A stretch of 64,000 bases of DNA. Origin: Dactylellina haptotyla. Lineage: Eukaryota > Ascomycota > Orbiliomycetes > Orbiliales > Orbiliaceae. The notes beneath the pieces are model-generated. The model was not told where the DNA came from. It worked only from the letters and a program-made list of their open reading frames with translations, and did no database searches. Location: contig CM062381.1 in NCBI GenBank assembly GCA_031310005.1, positions 1,612,001 through 1,676,000 on the forward strand, given 5' to 3'. The position numbers were made by a program, and so were the translations under genes. Each line of letters begins with the position of its first letter. Position 1 is the first letter of the stretch. Positions 23,701 through 37,238 of this stretch are shown here, piece by piece.

Positions 23701-25543
23701 TTCTTTTTTCCTCTGTCTTTTTTTCTCCTGATCTTTTCCCTTGTTTATTATCAGCTCCTCGTTATTTCTCCTCTCTTTCTCTTTAGTTCTTTCTAATGCT
23801 ATGCGACTAAATTGCTCGGTTTTTGAGTATTAGTAAGAAGATATTTACAATGGTGTCGAATTGATTTTGAATTGATGGATATAAATCCAAATGCCGGCGA
23901 GTGTTGTTCGTTGGTGGCGGCGGGGTCCAGATGCAGCGCCCCGAAAAAAATTTAAGAAAAGGCTTGGTACCGTTTTATTACCATTATTAATTATTTTTTT
24001 GGTCTTAACAAACACTCTTAACACCAAGACCAAAAATCTGCAGGGATGCCGGTTTTCAAAAAGGAAAGACTTTGATGTTTCTGCGCAAAGAATCTGATTG
24101 GTCGGCGCATGGAAATTGCACATTCTTAAAAGAATTATCACAAGCTAAGAAACCAAAAAAATCCGCTTCTGGTTATCAAATCGTTCGATTTTGACGTTTT
24201 CACTCGATGAACATGTTTCATCGGATACATTGTAATGTTTATTCATTCTTTGTATTTTCTCGCTATCAACTACTACAACTAATGCTACTTGAACGGATGA
24301 GGGGCTGGCTTATTGTTTTTTATATAAAAAAAAATGCTAGAACAGACGAGTTATGAATATCCTACAATTAGGTGTGGGGTTTTTTTTGTAACTGGAAATA
24401 GGAATATAAAAAAAAGTGTATATATGTCTGATTGGGGGAGGACGGAGGCGGGGAATATCTTGGTGAGGGAAAACAGCAAGACTACTGACTATTTTCCATG
24501 CTATCGATAAAGTATAAAAAAGGCAATACAAAAAACTATAATAAAGTACTATTTGAAATCAGAATATAAGCTATAAAAGAAAGAAAAAGCGAAGTCGGGA
24601 TTATAATGGTTCAGGGAGCAAAAGAAATAAAAAGAAGAGGCGATGGGTAAGGTTTAAGAAAAAAATCTGACTTACACCAAACACGCTAACGTATTGTAAA
24701 CAGACTGAGAAAGAAAAATAGATATAAAGAAGACGGAAAGAGATATAGCCAAAGCAATTGGGAGATTTGAAACCACAGGTTTTTGATTTTTGAACTACCG
24801 AAGCTAGCCGGAGGATGCCCAATGACCGAATAATGCAGCAACGACGTTCAAACTGAAAGACTGGGACGGGAGGGTGGCGAGGCAGATGGAATAGGTCGTA
24901 AAGTTTTTTTTTCCGAACAATGCCGCCTGCCTGAGGATAAGTGTACAATCGAAATTTGATGGTAGGATTGTTTGAGGGTTGAGGTAACAAAGGAAAGAAT
25001 GATAGTTTAGCTTCGTTCGAAGCGAAGAGTACGGTTGAGACCGAAAGACTATACCGGCGCATGAGCCAGTGGATGAAACAAAAGAAATAATAAGGTTGAA
25101 GAAGATCCGTAATAAAACAAAAGCCAGGAAGAAAAGTTGAAAGTTATAAAAAAAGGAAAGGGAAAAAGAGTCGAAATGGCAACGCGAGTTTCTTGTTCTA
25201 TGGAAACAATCATTAAATCTATGAGACGCCGGATTCCGGAGAAAGAAGACCGCGATGTTCCATAAATACAAGCCCATTTCCAATTATGTCGGGAGAAAAC
25301 GTGAAGGACTCGGATGCGGATAACCATAAAAGACGCCTGGAAATCTCAAATGAAAGGCGTCACAAGTTCGAAAGGGTGGGCGTTAAGAGGTATTTGTACA
25401 GAAAACACAAGGCGAAGATGGTGGATATCGGGTGTCCTAATAAAACATCGAAGGTTTTTAAGGTAAAATATGTGAGGGTGTAGATCGTGAAACGTCCGTG
25501 GGTACTAAATAGCAGAGGCTACCAGCCGAATATTGTAGGTATA
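23701..25543. other. Intergenic, AT-rich; WDR89-like promoter and PSR1 3' region
   Basis: About 1.8 kb with many A and T runs. Frames of 90-160 residues on the minus strand (24,601-25,327) are rich in Phe/Leu/Ser, consistent with poly-pyrimidine sequence rather than protein. No gene is supported. Confidence 0.55.
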
Positions 25544-27226
25544 TTATAATGAAACATCCAAGACAAGGCTGACGTCTCGGACTTGGTCTTTGGCCAAGTC
25601 TTCAAGGACAGGAATGAGGTCGAGCAGTTCATTATCGTGGGCATCGGAGAACCAGCTGCTGACTGGGAGGGCGTGTTGGGGGTGGAAGATGTACGAGGTG
25701 GGCGAGTTATCGATGATAATAGTATCCTTGAGGTCACGTCCGAGTTGGGAAAGATCCTAAAGGTTTGTTAGTTACTGAACTCAATGGTCTAAAAATATCG
25801 ATACGCACCTTTACGTAGTTGCCCTGGTGGTTATAGCAACTGTCTCGGAACAACCTATGGTGAACAACCGAGTGGATATCAAGTTGGTCCAACAATGGAT
25901 CACCGTACTTTTTCATAATTAGCAAAACGGGAATCTCATCACAAATTATATATAAAATATGTACCTTGGATACGGAGGCGGTAAAGACGACAACTTCGTA
26001 GAGCTCTCCCACGCGCTTCATGAACTGATCAACACCCGGTCTCTTTATGACGTAGATATTATGATACGATCCTTCAATTTCGACGGGAATGGTGAAGTCC
26101 GGTTGTTGGAGCAGTTGCTATCCAAAAAGTTAGTTTTTTTGAGATCACATGACCATATCAGGTTTTGTTCTGTTAGTTAGGTAATACTCACTCTAAAGCT
26201 GCTGTGAACCAAGGTTTCGTCCAAATCCAACACGAGGCACTTCTTTCCTTGATGCTCGGGAGCAATCGGAGGGAGTAGCCATTTCGACTTTGTGGAATCA
26301 TCACCGGGCAGCAATGGGTCCGCAGGAACAGGGACGGGGTGCATGCCAATCTCGGCGGCTCCCGCATCTTGGTCTAGAGAATCGCCTTCGGCGTCTGAGT
26401 CGTCCGTTTCGATGGGAGTCGTGGGCCGCACGCTCGATGTGGATTTACGTTTGTCATCCTTGGGTACCGAGGTGGATATCGCCAAAACGCCTTCGTCAGA
26501 CTTGCCTTCGTCCGGATGTGGGGTCGGGGGCGTGTGTGTGACGGATGGTCCGGAAGGGTACTCGGGCTCGGTGTTGAGAGTCTGCTGCTGTTCCTGGATT
26601 ATGGCAGGCGGCAGGGAGTTGCTTTCCGGCGCTTCGGGGGCGGGTGGTGGAGGGGTGGTGGAGATTTCGGTGCCTCGCGGGAATCGCGCTTCACCGTTGG
26701 TAGATTCGGTGGAAGATTTCGCCAGGGAGGGCTCCGGGATCTCCTTCACCGGCTCGTTAGCAGTAGACGATCCCTCGTGACCACCTTCAGGAACCTTCTC
26801 GTTCAGGGCGGTCTCCTCTTTCGAAGAGCCCTCTGTCCGTTCGGGATCCTTCGATTTTCCAGCGATGGCGTCCGTCGGTACCCTGGCCTTATCTCGCGGT
26901 TCGGTGCGCGGTCGTTCGGCTTTTCTGGCGGGCTCATCGCCGGCGGCGTAGGAATCCGGCGCTCGGCAGCAGTTCAGCAGCGAGCTGAAGAAGCCGCCCT
27001 TTTTCGACCGTATGCTGGCGCCGCCCCTTCTTCGCTTGGAACCCTTCGCGGCCTCGTTCTCTTCCACCAGACTGGCGTTGTTGGCAGTCGTAGCTGTAGA
27101 CGTAGGAGATGAGTGTTGGTTCTTTGAATTTGGACGAGAAGGAACAAGTAAAGAATCCGGGTGGGGATTCGCAGACGAGGAATCGGCGAGAGGCATACCC
27201 GAATCTGTGGGCTGAGTGTGCGACAT
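25544..27226 (-). CDS. PSR1: Psr1-type plasma-membrane phosphatase (NIF/FCP1 domain)
   Basis: Four exons (27226-26192, 26117-25965, 25907-25809, 25756-25544) encode 499 aa. The C-terminal about 170 residues are an FCP1-like HAD phosphatase with the DxDxT nucleophile motif [12 protein letters not shown] (D334, D336), then [57 protein letters not shown] and [17 protein letters not shown]. This matches Psr1/Psr2, which act in general stress and sodium response with Whi2. The first about 330 residues are disordered (Ser/Pro/Glu) with a basic cluster [14 protein letters not shown] and a Cys pair at 86-87 (FFSSLLNCC) likely to be palmitoylated. All introns are phase 0. The upstream region is long and strongly base-skewed. 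Confidence is very high for the family. Confidence 0.95.
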
Positions 27227-28965
27227 CCTGTACGATTTACTACTATTTCTCTCTCCAACTTATGCAAGGAACGGAGGCGGGAGGGGTGGTGAGCGTATGG
27301 ATATCCGGTTCCTGCGAATCACACGTGCAGGTGCTGCGCGGTGCAAAAGGAAGGGAGGATACCCGGGTTAAGGGGTGAATCTGGTAGGTTTCCGGAAGTT
27401 CGATGGTTAGCCGTCTCTGGTTCTGGTTTCTGTTTTCTGTCGCTCGGGGGGAAAGAGTGGAATTCCAGTGGCGGGTTTTCCGGGGTGCAGATGCGAAATC
27501 GCCTTGACCCCCGGAAATCGACTAGAACGAGGATAATCACAACAGGGTAGAATCGCAGGAACTCACCTCCGCAGCCCCTTCGAAGGAATAGGGGTGGTTA
27601 TACGCCGACTGAATCTACAAATCGCGTCTTGTGTGTTCTCCGATGTGCTCTCGCCAGGAGATTGTTTTGATGGCTTTAGGGGATGGGGGGAAGCGAAGTC
27701 GAGTCTAGCGATGTTCACAGCGGTCGTTAGAAAAATGCCATTGTTCGTTCCGTCCCAAACAATAAATGCAAAAATAAAACAAAAACTCAGCCAACACCGT
27801 GCGTTTTGGTATGGCCGGTTTTATCTCGTACGCCGTCCCTCTTGCTTCCGAAGGCTGATCGAAGTTTTCTCCGCGCGACAAACACGTTGGGGTTCGACGG
27901 GGGGCAGATTGAGGTCGACGCAACGATCGGGAGCGTGGCTGACGGCGGTAGCACACAAAGGTGGTTCCCTTGTACTCCTCTTCTTCCTCTTCCTGCTCTG
28001 TTACTCTTCAACTTTATTGAATCTTCCTCGAGTTTCGTTATCGATGGCGGGTGTATTGTGTGACGAGGCGGGCTGAAAAGGAAATGCTCCCCCAAAAACG
28101 CAAGAAACACACCGAACTCGTGCGGGCAAACAAACGTACAGTCTCCGGCAGGCCAAAAGAAAAATGACTTCCTCCAATCAAACACAGTGTCGTCCGATGT
28201 CGGCAGCGATGTCGCGATCGAGATGTCGGATGAAGATATTCGCCGAGGGCTGGATATCCGGGTTGGTTGGGAGATGAGGGAGGAAGAAGGACGATGGAGG
28301 TCAGGTCGCGGCGAGTAAATTGTCGGGGTGGTGGTGGTGGAGACAAATAATTCCAACGGCTGAAAAGGGCGAGGCGAAACGTGAGTGTGAGCCAAAGGAC
28401 GGAGCGAAAAGAGAAAGTATAACGAATAAAATAATAAAAATAAAAATAATAAACCGCAGAAGCGAGTGAAAGAGGTGGGCTGAAAAGAAGAAGAAGAAGA
28501 AGAATAGCCTAATACGAACGCAAGAACAAGAACCAGAGACAGATGCTTTTTGTTTTGCGAGTCGATGACCACGCACGAGGAAGAAAAGAACGGGAAAAGA
28601 AAGCGGCGATAGTGATCGGGGAGGGTGGGGAGGAGGGTGGAGATGGTACACAGGATGAGAACCGAGAAACGAGAAACGAGACGACGAGGACAGGGACGGG
28701 AGGGAGAAGAGGAGAATGGCCCACGATGAGGACAAGAATGAAGAAGGGAAGAGAAGGAACGGAGAAGGGGGGGAAGAGGGATCACGTTGGCACGCAGGCA
28801 CACACCTACCGGACGATGCTAATATCAAGTCGAGAAGTCTATTATTATTGTGTCAAACTGGATTGGGGACCCGAAGAATAGGGAAAAGGAATGCTCCAAG
28901 CCGGACCAAGTGAGAGTAGTGAGCGGTGAGCGGTGAGAGGAGAGACGTTTGATTGATTGATAGTC

Positions 28966-28982
28966 GATAGATAGATAGATAG
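28966..28982. repeat. GATA microsatellite
   Basis: A run of GATA units, preceded at 28,951-28,962 by three GATT units. Confidence 0.85.
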
Positions 28983-29454
28983 CGAATAGCGGCGGGAAAT
29001 GAAGGGGGGCACAGAGGCACTCTCGTCCTGTTCGTCCCGTAGCCAGTCAAAGAGGCCGCTGCGGAGGGAAGCAATTGCAGCAAATAATAACAGGAACAAT
29101 AACAACAACGAACGGTTCGCCGGTGGGAGGAGAAGGGAGGAGAGGGAAGGGAAAGAGGGAGAAGGCGAGCCAGAGGAAATTAAGGGTGGCCTAGGCGTGT
29201 CGCTTATTTGCCTGCACCGCTCTTCTGCTTCCTCTTCTCTGCCTCCGGGCTGGCGGGCTGGCTGGCTGGTTGGCTGCTGGTTGGCTGGACACCCCGGATT
29301 CTCTCTCTCTCGTTCGTTTCTGATTCTTATTCTGGACTATCTCCCGAGACTGCTTATTACTGCTGGACGACAATGACAATGACAGGAAGCAGCGATAGCG
29401 ATAGATAGGAAGGATCAGAAGGAAAGAGGGACTGGAAAATTCTTCACCGCCCAG

Positions 29455-29492
29455 GCTGTCCGTCCGTCTGTCTGTCTGGCTGTCTGTCTATC
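29455..29492. repeat. TCTG/TCCG microsatellite
   Basis: Imperfect tetranucleotide run (GTCCGTCCGTCTGTCTGTCT...). It lies in the skewed region upstream of PSR1. Confidence 0.85.
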
Positions 29493-30000
29493 GGAGCCCT
29501 GCGGCGAATAGCAGCGGACGAACAGTGATGAGAAATGCCACAGGCGACAGGTTGCAGCGCAGCCCAGCGGGAGTCTGGATTGGCTGGTCCGTACCACGCT
29601 ACCGGACTAGACGTCTCTTCTGCTCATGCACATATCCTGCGAGGCTCTGTTGGATCTGCCCGGTCCCCAGGCCACGGCTCTCGCACAGCCCAAGCCTCTT
29701 CGTCTCGGGCGGGTCAAAGGGTTTGTCCTGCTGTCTTGCGTTGAGACAGGTTATTTAAATGCCCTTCAATGCGGCCGCTATATTATCATTATTTCACACA
29801 CGGGCAATAAATAACAGCAATCGAACACAATATACAATCTCTGTTGCCGACGGCTTCTGCAAGATTAGGATTCGAATTTAAATCAGAAACACCGCAAATG
29901 GCTCACAAAATGCGATTCGGAGGGAGAAAGAGAGAAAAGAAGAAAAACGTGGGCGGCGAGGGGAACGGAACTCGAACTCGAACTGAAAAGAAATTTGATT

Positions 30001-32400
30001 GTTCAACTGAACCCAAGCGAAATAAGGTTGGGTAGGGACCCGTGGTCCGCCTGGGTGTCTCCCCTCTGTGATACAGCCAAACGGGTGCACCAATCCACTC
30101 TCAAATGCACTTCATCTGGGGGGTGTGGTGGGCTCCTCGATCGTTAAATTGGGTCAGGGAAGTTACCCGCTGCTCTGCAGCAAGCCAAGACTTCAAACCA
30201 AAGAAACGCGAGAAGAAAAGAAAAGCGTTTGGACCTACCGCAATATCGTTTCTAATGTTCTGATGTTTAATGAATGCGGTACGGAAACAAATCTGCTGCG
30301 CTGCCTGTCGTCAGGCCTACAAGTACGGAGCCCAGCCACGGTTTTGAACCAGAAGCACGGGATGGGGATGCTTTGGCTACCTTTGATTTATCGATCCGTT
30401 CGGATTCGTTGTGCCAGTTTCTTTTAGACGTGGGGAAAAGAGACGAACGGCTTCCGGGGGGCTTGCTTTTGTGGAATCAAAATCTCGGCGTGAGTGGATC
30501 TCAAGAAGAAAGAGAAAAATGTACCAGCGAGTATCGCCAAAGTACCCTCAAATTACCAGAATGAAACAAAACATCTATAATATAACCTCCACGACCGTCC
30601 TCTCTTAAGTATCCGACGCGGTGAATTCAATACTCTCCCATCGTGAATCAAATCTATTTCAGCGTCCGCTCAGCCTAGTCTCGCAATCGGCGTCAACGAG
30701 TGTTCGTTTAACAGACCATGCCAGATGCATACCGATCACCGCAAGTGCATTCCCCTTTGAGAGCCTCCCCCATCCCATCCCAATTGCAATCTTCAGTCCT
30801 CCCAGTGCCCCTGGATCTATCATCGCTTTCGCCCTAGTCCAGGAACCCAATCTCGCTGCATGTCCGTCTCTCCTATTCTCTGCTCTCTTTCGTCTGTTGA
30901 AAAGAGAGATGGCTTTAAACAAAATATCATTCCTACGCTTGTGTCAATTCATCCGTGATAATTATAGCAGCACCGGTCTAGAGCCTGACAAACCATTAAG
31001 AAGACCTCGGTATAGACCAAAATGAACCACCCACACCTCAGAAAATTAAATAAATAAATTCCACAGACTCCCAGTCTGCCAAAAGACAGACAGACGGCGG
31101 GTGCTCCACTTCCTTTCCAAACCCCTGCCACAGCCATCTCCACTTTTACCCAGAAGAAGGTTGAGCGACAGACGGACATGGGGTCCCAGCACTCAAAAAA
31201 AAGCCAAGACATTCTATCTTTCCTCTCTGCCCTCCCACTTTCCTTCTCGTTCTCCCTTCTTCATCCACCGCACTCGAAAAGCAAGCCACAATTTGGGTTG
31301 TTGTTCGGTCTGCAGTCCCTTGTCCAACTGGCTTGACTGCCGTGTTGCCCTTTGGGACCCACCCCACCGATGTTCCAAAACTGGAAAGCACGTTGCCCAC
31401 ACTCGCCACAGCGCTAGCCGCCAGGGCGGGAAGATCAAAGTATCAGGAAAGTACCAATCATGTACTCGGAACTTCGTTTCTCTCGCAAAACATCCACCCT
31501 TCGCCCGTTTATGAACAATAAAAAAAATGTCTAGCCTCAAGGAAGATGCTAGCAAATAAGAGGCAGTTTCTCAGTTTCTCGAATGCCGGTTTCCTAAACG
31601 GCGAGCACGTACGGACTACTACGTGTACTGTCTATTATCAATGTGTGAGATGTCCAAAATATCACAATCGCTACTGCTTTCAAAGGAATAATGTAAAAAT
31701 TTCCTCCGGATTCTCCTAGACCTGAAAAAGAAACCACCCCAAAAAAAGAAAGAAAGAAATCAAGTAGCAAAAACTGAACCCACCGATCGAGGCACTGCTC
31801 TGGCACCGACATAACATCTACATCTACGAAGGATGTGTGGGGCACTTGACGCTGCGACCACCTCAACATCCCCGTCGAATCTATACCTCTGCCTCTCGTC
31901 TCTGCCCGCCCCCTCCACTATATTGACTTTTTCTTTTTGACTTTTGACTTTCCCTCCTGTGCGTCTTGTTCCCTGCCGCTCCTTAGCTGTTGATTTTCTT
32001 ATTAAAGCGGTTTTCTGCTATTCCCTCCGGACCGTCAACACTCTTTCTTTCAAATGTGCTTTTTTTTTTTTTTTCGGTTTGCGGGGAAATGGGACAAGCT
32101 GCCTCTCTACTCTTACCACCCTGCAAGCTTTGCTTTTAAACGTCTCTTTTGACATGCATGAGTGCACCACACCCTGCGTAGACGACGGGATGGTGTTATC
32201 AATAGTAATCCTGGAAGGGAAGTGTGCGTTCTAGGGTAGTTTTTGACGACAGATGCAACGTAAGCTTGACATTTTTATTGACATGCTTTTTTGTGATCAT
32301 CGTTTTTTCAAAAAGATATTCTTTCACGAGAGGGAATGTCTGGACCAGGACGATTGTTCAATGCGATCATAACATTAGTCTTCGAACCGGTTCGAAGAAA
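30001..32400. other. Gene-free, balanced composition
   Basis: Only overlapping short frames (up to about 137 residues) without family likeness. T-rich stretches at about 31,920-32,080 include a 17-T run. Nothing else is supportable. Confidence 0.5.
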
Positions 32401-34700
32401 AGTGTTGCGGTTTCGCATGTTGCTTCTTGATTCTTTGCTCGAGAATAGCAGGGCGCTCGAATAGCTTATCCAATTTTATATGTGAAATATACACAGACAG
32501 TGGATCGCAAAGGACATAAGGGGACTAGATTCGCCCCTACAGAATGTTAGAATGAGAGAGAAGGCAGACAGTATGTTGATATCGAAAATCCAGTATCCGA
32601 TATCATTAACCTAACCTAGAATTCAACAAATAACAGTCGAACCTAGCGAGCTCAGTGCGGGGTATATAAAATTGAAATGATGACCTCATCATCACAAGAT
32701 TGTATATTCCGAATAAAGCAGCTGTTTAAAGTCAAGCCGTGACCATATAGTGATTCTGTACGGAATTGGTATCAAGTTATCTACTTAACTCTCATCTTCT
32801 GGTAGAATGACAGAGACGTTTATCGACCTTTTGGGGCCGTTTGATTGAAGGGAATCCCAATGGGTATATAGATTAGAAATTCGATTCCCATAGGAGCTCT
32901 CTGGGTGCTCTATTATAGATACAAAGACTAGATTAATAGAAGATATTAGACCACATAGAGCCATCAATAGATTACTATACCATCTCCGTGCTGATCCCAG
33001 GTCAGCTTGTATCTTCTAAACTCACAGTCTCGCGGATTTTCGCTAAATTTCGCTTTTGAATAAGCAGAGTAGGCATTTCAGTATATTTCAGTCGTTCGGC
33101 TGCTAAATATGGATGATTTCGTACACGATGAAGCAGGTAGATCGACTTCTGATGAGAAATCGATATATTGGATTCGTCGACATCAATTTCAATATCTATA
33201 TATGAATATCATCCGAACCATGGTCTCACGAATAGAGCTATCTACCTTAATTCTTCTAACAATAACCCTCAGCTTTCATGTTTTCAAAAACTAGAGCAAA
33301 GGGTTCAGGAAGTTCCGGTACCTCTGGCCGTGTTGACCATTGTATGTATAAATAGACAAGGTTCGATATGGCAAAATAGTCCCAATCGTTAAAGATAAAT
33401 AATTTCAGGTATGTCTTTGTCAATTTATAAATGAGAAACTGGGGACTTAGGCGTAGGCTTCAAAATTGAAAGATTCCATACCGATAATTCTCCTATAAAG
33501 CCAGTCCAACATCTGATAGTGCCGAATTCGGATTTTACTCTCCTTGGTTTCACTACCGAAAAATGGTTATTGTCTTTCTCCTATCACTCGAGGCGTTATA
33601 TATCGATCCGCAATGCTACAATTCCGAAGGTTATCTGTAGTATTGGTTTCCTCGACGTAGCGCACCGTTGGATAATCCCTACCCCGTATCTTCCACGTAG
33701 CGATAACATGGGCTTAGGTAACCTTATTTTCACACGAACCCTATGATTTACCACTTTTTGTACCTATAAATTAACATTGTTATTCTAGAGGTATTCGTAT
33801 TAATGCTCGTATCCTGCGCCGAAGCTCAACAAGCTATATACTTGGACACAAAGCCCGTGTTTTAGATACATCGGGATATATATCCTACTTCTCAGTTAAA
33901 CCTACTATAAAAGAGTGGGCACAGGTTAGTGATAAATATTAATGAAATGGTTATGAGTAAGACGGTATTTGATCATTTTATAAATTTTAGAAGTCACAAG
34001 TGTAACAATAACCAAACGTCGAGGCATAAATATTCCGTACTGGCATTGCTAAATTCGCAACTATCACCATGTATTTCATAATAAGGGATTGTTTAGAAGG
34101 TAAATTCGGCATCCGGGCGTTACTAGTTTATATGGAAGGTCTAGTTCTGAAGCAAAACCAGTGGTATGGGCTTAGGATTTCTCATGAATCCACAGGTATC
34201 ACGTCTTGTTCTCAACTAGACTCACATGCAAATTTGCAAACGCACAAGGTGCATTTTGAAGGCACCCGAATGTCAATAAATATATGCCTGTCTTCGGTTT
34301 CCTAATATCCAATGTTTAGCATTATCGCTCGTTGCAGAATATATATAACACCAATGCAAACCCAGTGTTGCCATTGGGCCTGTATACGTGTAGTAAAAGA
34401 CACATGTGGAGCAAATTTGGGAGCAGTGAATGAAGCATGCCTGTAGTATATATCATATATCCAGATATCTCTTATTTGGTGCGCAAATTCAACCAAATAA
34501 CAGCTTCATGAATCCTGTATGAAACACTAACATACCGGTTTTAGCACGACTAGATCGTCCTCGCCCGGTCTGGATTCATGCGGTAGACCTGCGCCTAGAG
34601 TATGGAGCACTTGGAGTACCTAAACCAAAATGGCAAAGTCATGCCACTGTGCAATTCTAGACGGCATCTGGCTTGCGAGACAATATGAATTAAGATTCGC
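32400..34700. other. AT-rich gene-free block, probably decayed repeat
   Basis: Composition shifts to AT-rich and frames become very short. An LTR-retrotransposon-like signature is possible near 32,680-32,780: ATGACCTCATC followed about 75 bp later by ATTGGTATCA, which resembles the initiator-Met primer site of Copia elements. This is a fossil at best, with many breaks and apparently old, and I cannot set its ends. Confidence 0.35.
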
Positions 34701-37238
34701 GCTGTAATTCGCACAGGTATCAGGCACATTCATATGTCGAAAACGATATTCACATTCCAAAATGGGTATATGCAGTGCACGAAACACGGGACGGCGTGAA
34801 TCAGACAAAAAATGCGCGAAACCCATATCTAAAATCACCTCTTTCATCAATCACAGATGGTGCATATGGTTATCATCTTCAATTGAGTGCACAGCGTCCA
34901 TGCAAATTATCAAAAGAAAAGATATACAGGTAGCACAGTCCGAGGCTTCGTATAGCGTATTTTGCCGCTCCAACCTAGAATTTACCCATACATCACACTA
35001 TAAGCGCCCCCCCAAACTTCCCTTGCAAGACTTTGTTGGAAAATCACCAAACCCTGTTTGTTGTTGCTGCAAAGCACGTTGTCACATTCTCGGCCAGGAC
35101 TTGGCTCTTCAAGCTTAGGATTCCAAAACCTAACCCCCAATGAACGCGCGCGGGTGCGATTGTTTTTTGACAGGAATGTCCAACGCCAAAAGGTTAAGTT
35201 TAAGCTTAATACGACTGACCCTGTTCAAGGTAGGGGGGCAAGGAGAAAGGGTAGTGGTTGGAAAGATTGGTTCGCTTCCGGCGGGGGAATCTGGTAATTG
35301 AAAACATGGGCCTACCTCCCTTCCCCCATCGATGGGGCCGAATAACTGTGACTAATGTATTACTCGCATGAAATTACATTTATCAGAACGCGTGCGATTG
35401 GCTCGATGGAGTTGCCGTGATATCCTTGGGAAACGGCACTGCGCTCCCTCCCAGCACGTTAGCTCGTGTTCGCTTCTGAAGACCTGTCTATTCGCCGATA
35501 CCATGGTGGGATTATGGACGGTGTAGAATGAGATGCGGGGTTGATCTAGATTCGAATGGCTGTGTCGCGATTACGCATATAGATCCGATTGGGCTTTTAT
35601 GCCATCCTGAATATCGTAAAAAAATAAGGCGGGTTTTGATGATTTGGCAATATCTCTAGCTAGCCTTTCAGTTGCTTCCAGATATAGAATTGCAGCAAAG
35701 TAGTGTGTTGGTCATCTATCTTTACATCCAGGAAAACGGCAACAATCCAAACTCTCCGGTAACTCTCTAGAGTCTAGAGAAGGTGAAAAGCCTCTGTTAC
35801 TTTTGTTATGGGAGCGTAAAAAATTATAATCATTTAGCCAAGGTTACTCCGCCCTCGTTGTTCAGTCATTCGGATTAGTAGACTTGAGAACGTCGGGCAT
35901 CAATTGACCGACTGCTCTAGTGTGGACTAATATGGTTAACTTGCCCATGGAAGTGGCCATCTACACCCTAAATAACTAGTCTCCGTCCTAAGTCCCGCCA
36001 ATGATCTTAGCCTCGAGACTTGATATCATCGTGCTTGGAGCGATGTGCCTGTCAACGGAGTATTTTTTCCAATGCCGGATAACCGGACCAAATTACGCGT
36101 CGACAGAACATTGGTGTAGAACTACGCAATTTGAAAGCGATGCTACAACTATATCTATTGACAGAGATAAGCGAGGCCGGGCTGTGGAGGTACACGTTCA
36201 CAAATCCGAATCTCACGGAGATCGTAGATTTGTTACCCCGATTATTTTTGGCTAGTAAGCCCAAGACGGCGAGTTTTTGCATGTGGCGGTCCCGACGGAA
36301 ATGTCGCCATGTTGAAATTTGAGAACCCTCAACACCATTTGCCGCTCAAGGCATCGGTGTAGCGTTTACGGGGTAGACTTGCCCATATTCAATGATTTTG
36401 GTTGTAATTTGATTCTACGCAAATTTACATCTATCTCTAGCTACTGGGGAGATTTTAGAGCTGTCATATCGCATGTTGTCGGTGTGTATGTGTGAGGAAT
36501 GTAGAATATTAGCTATATATGGAGTTTGGTGTTGCAAAGATCTTGAGAGTCCAGATTTTTGCTGCCGTCAATAGTTAGGGCTAAACCGCTAGTACAGCGC
36601 TAGTACGATCGCGAACTATATTACAAATATTCAATACCACCTTCATTTGTAGAGGAGGCGAGATTGAATAAGCATTGGGTGAATATCCCTAGTCGGAAGA
36701 AGACATCGTGTCTTATGAGGATGGTGAAATGTACACAAGGAATTGCGAAATACTTTTCAATTCTACGATGAGAAGATATATTGTTAAGTAGAAAAATATC
36801 AGTTTGAAATTGTCCTAAACTAGAAAGCTAAACTAAGAGCCCCTTCCGAGAATCAATTGCCAAAGAAGATATTTTTTGTCATCCCATTTTCAGAAAATAT
36901 ACTTTTTCCTCACCACCAGTATCTATCAAGACAGTCCCATCTGAGTTCCCAAGGATATCGAAAACGAATAACATAAAAAAGGTAAAAATGATAAAAGAAC
37001 TCCATCGCTATTCATAATCCGCCGTGAAAACGATAAAATGCTAGTACAAGTACAAGAAATGCCAGAGAAACTCCACAAGAATAAAGCGAAAGAAAGCGGT
37101 AATGGTGTGTGTGTGTGTGTGGTCATTTTATAAATAAGCGACCGTGATATTATGCCATCAATAAGATAAGACAGAATATGAATAAAAAACGCCGAGGTAG
37201 TAGTATGACACTAGAAACAGAAACAATGAACGATCTGT
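34701..37238. other. Gene-free region
   Basis: No conserved frame. The frames near 36,001-36,322 overlap one another and have no recognisable domain. The right end is the 3' flank of the RRxS-repeat gene. Confidence 0.5.
37105..37121. repeat. GT dinucleotide microsatellite
   Basis: Eight GT units, located about 120 bp past the stop codon of the RRxS-repeat gene, so likely in or near its 3' UTR. Confidence 0.9.

Larger units (their letters stand above)
27227..30000. other. Long skewed upstream region of PSR1
   Basis: The plus strand is purine-rich (especially 28,240-29,180), so the strand transcribed for PSR1 is CT-rich. Long but low-complexity frames exist on both strands, including 338 residues at 27,787-28,803 on the minus strand, rich in Ser, Phe, Leu and Pro. 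I read the region as promoter plus a possibly long 5' leader. It also holds GATA and TCTG microsatellites. Confidence 0.5.

Noticed and set aside
24601-25327. Series of 92-159-residue minus-strand frames
   Set aside because: Phe/Leu/Ser-rich translation of pyrimidine-rich DNA. They overlap one another in different frames.
27787-28803. 338-residue minus-strand frame
   Set aside because: Low-complexity Ser/Phe/Leu/Pro content explained by the CT-rich strand. No domain, and no splice signals that improve it.
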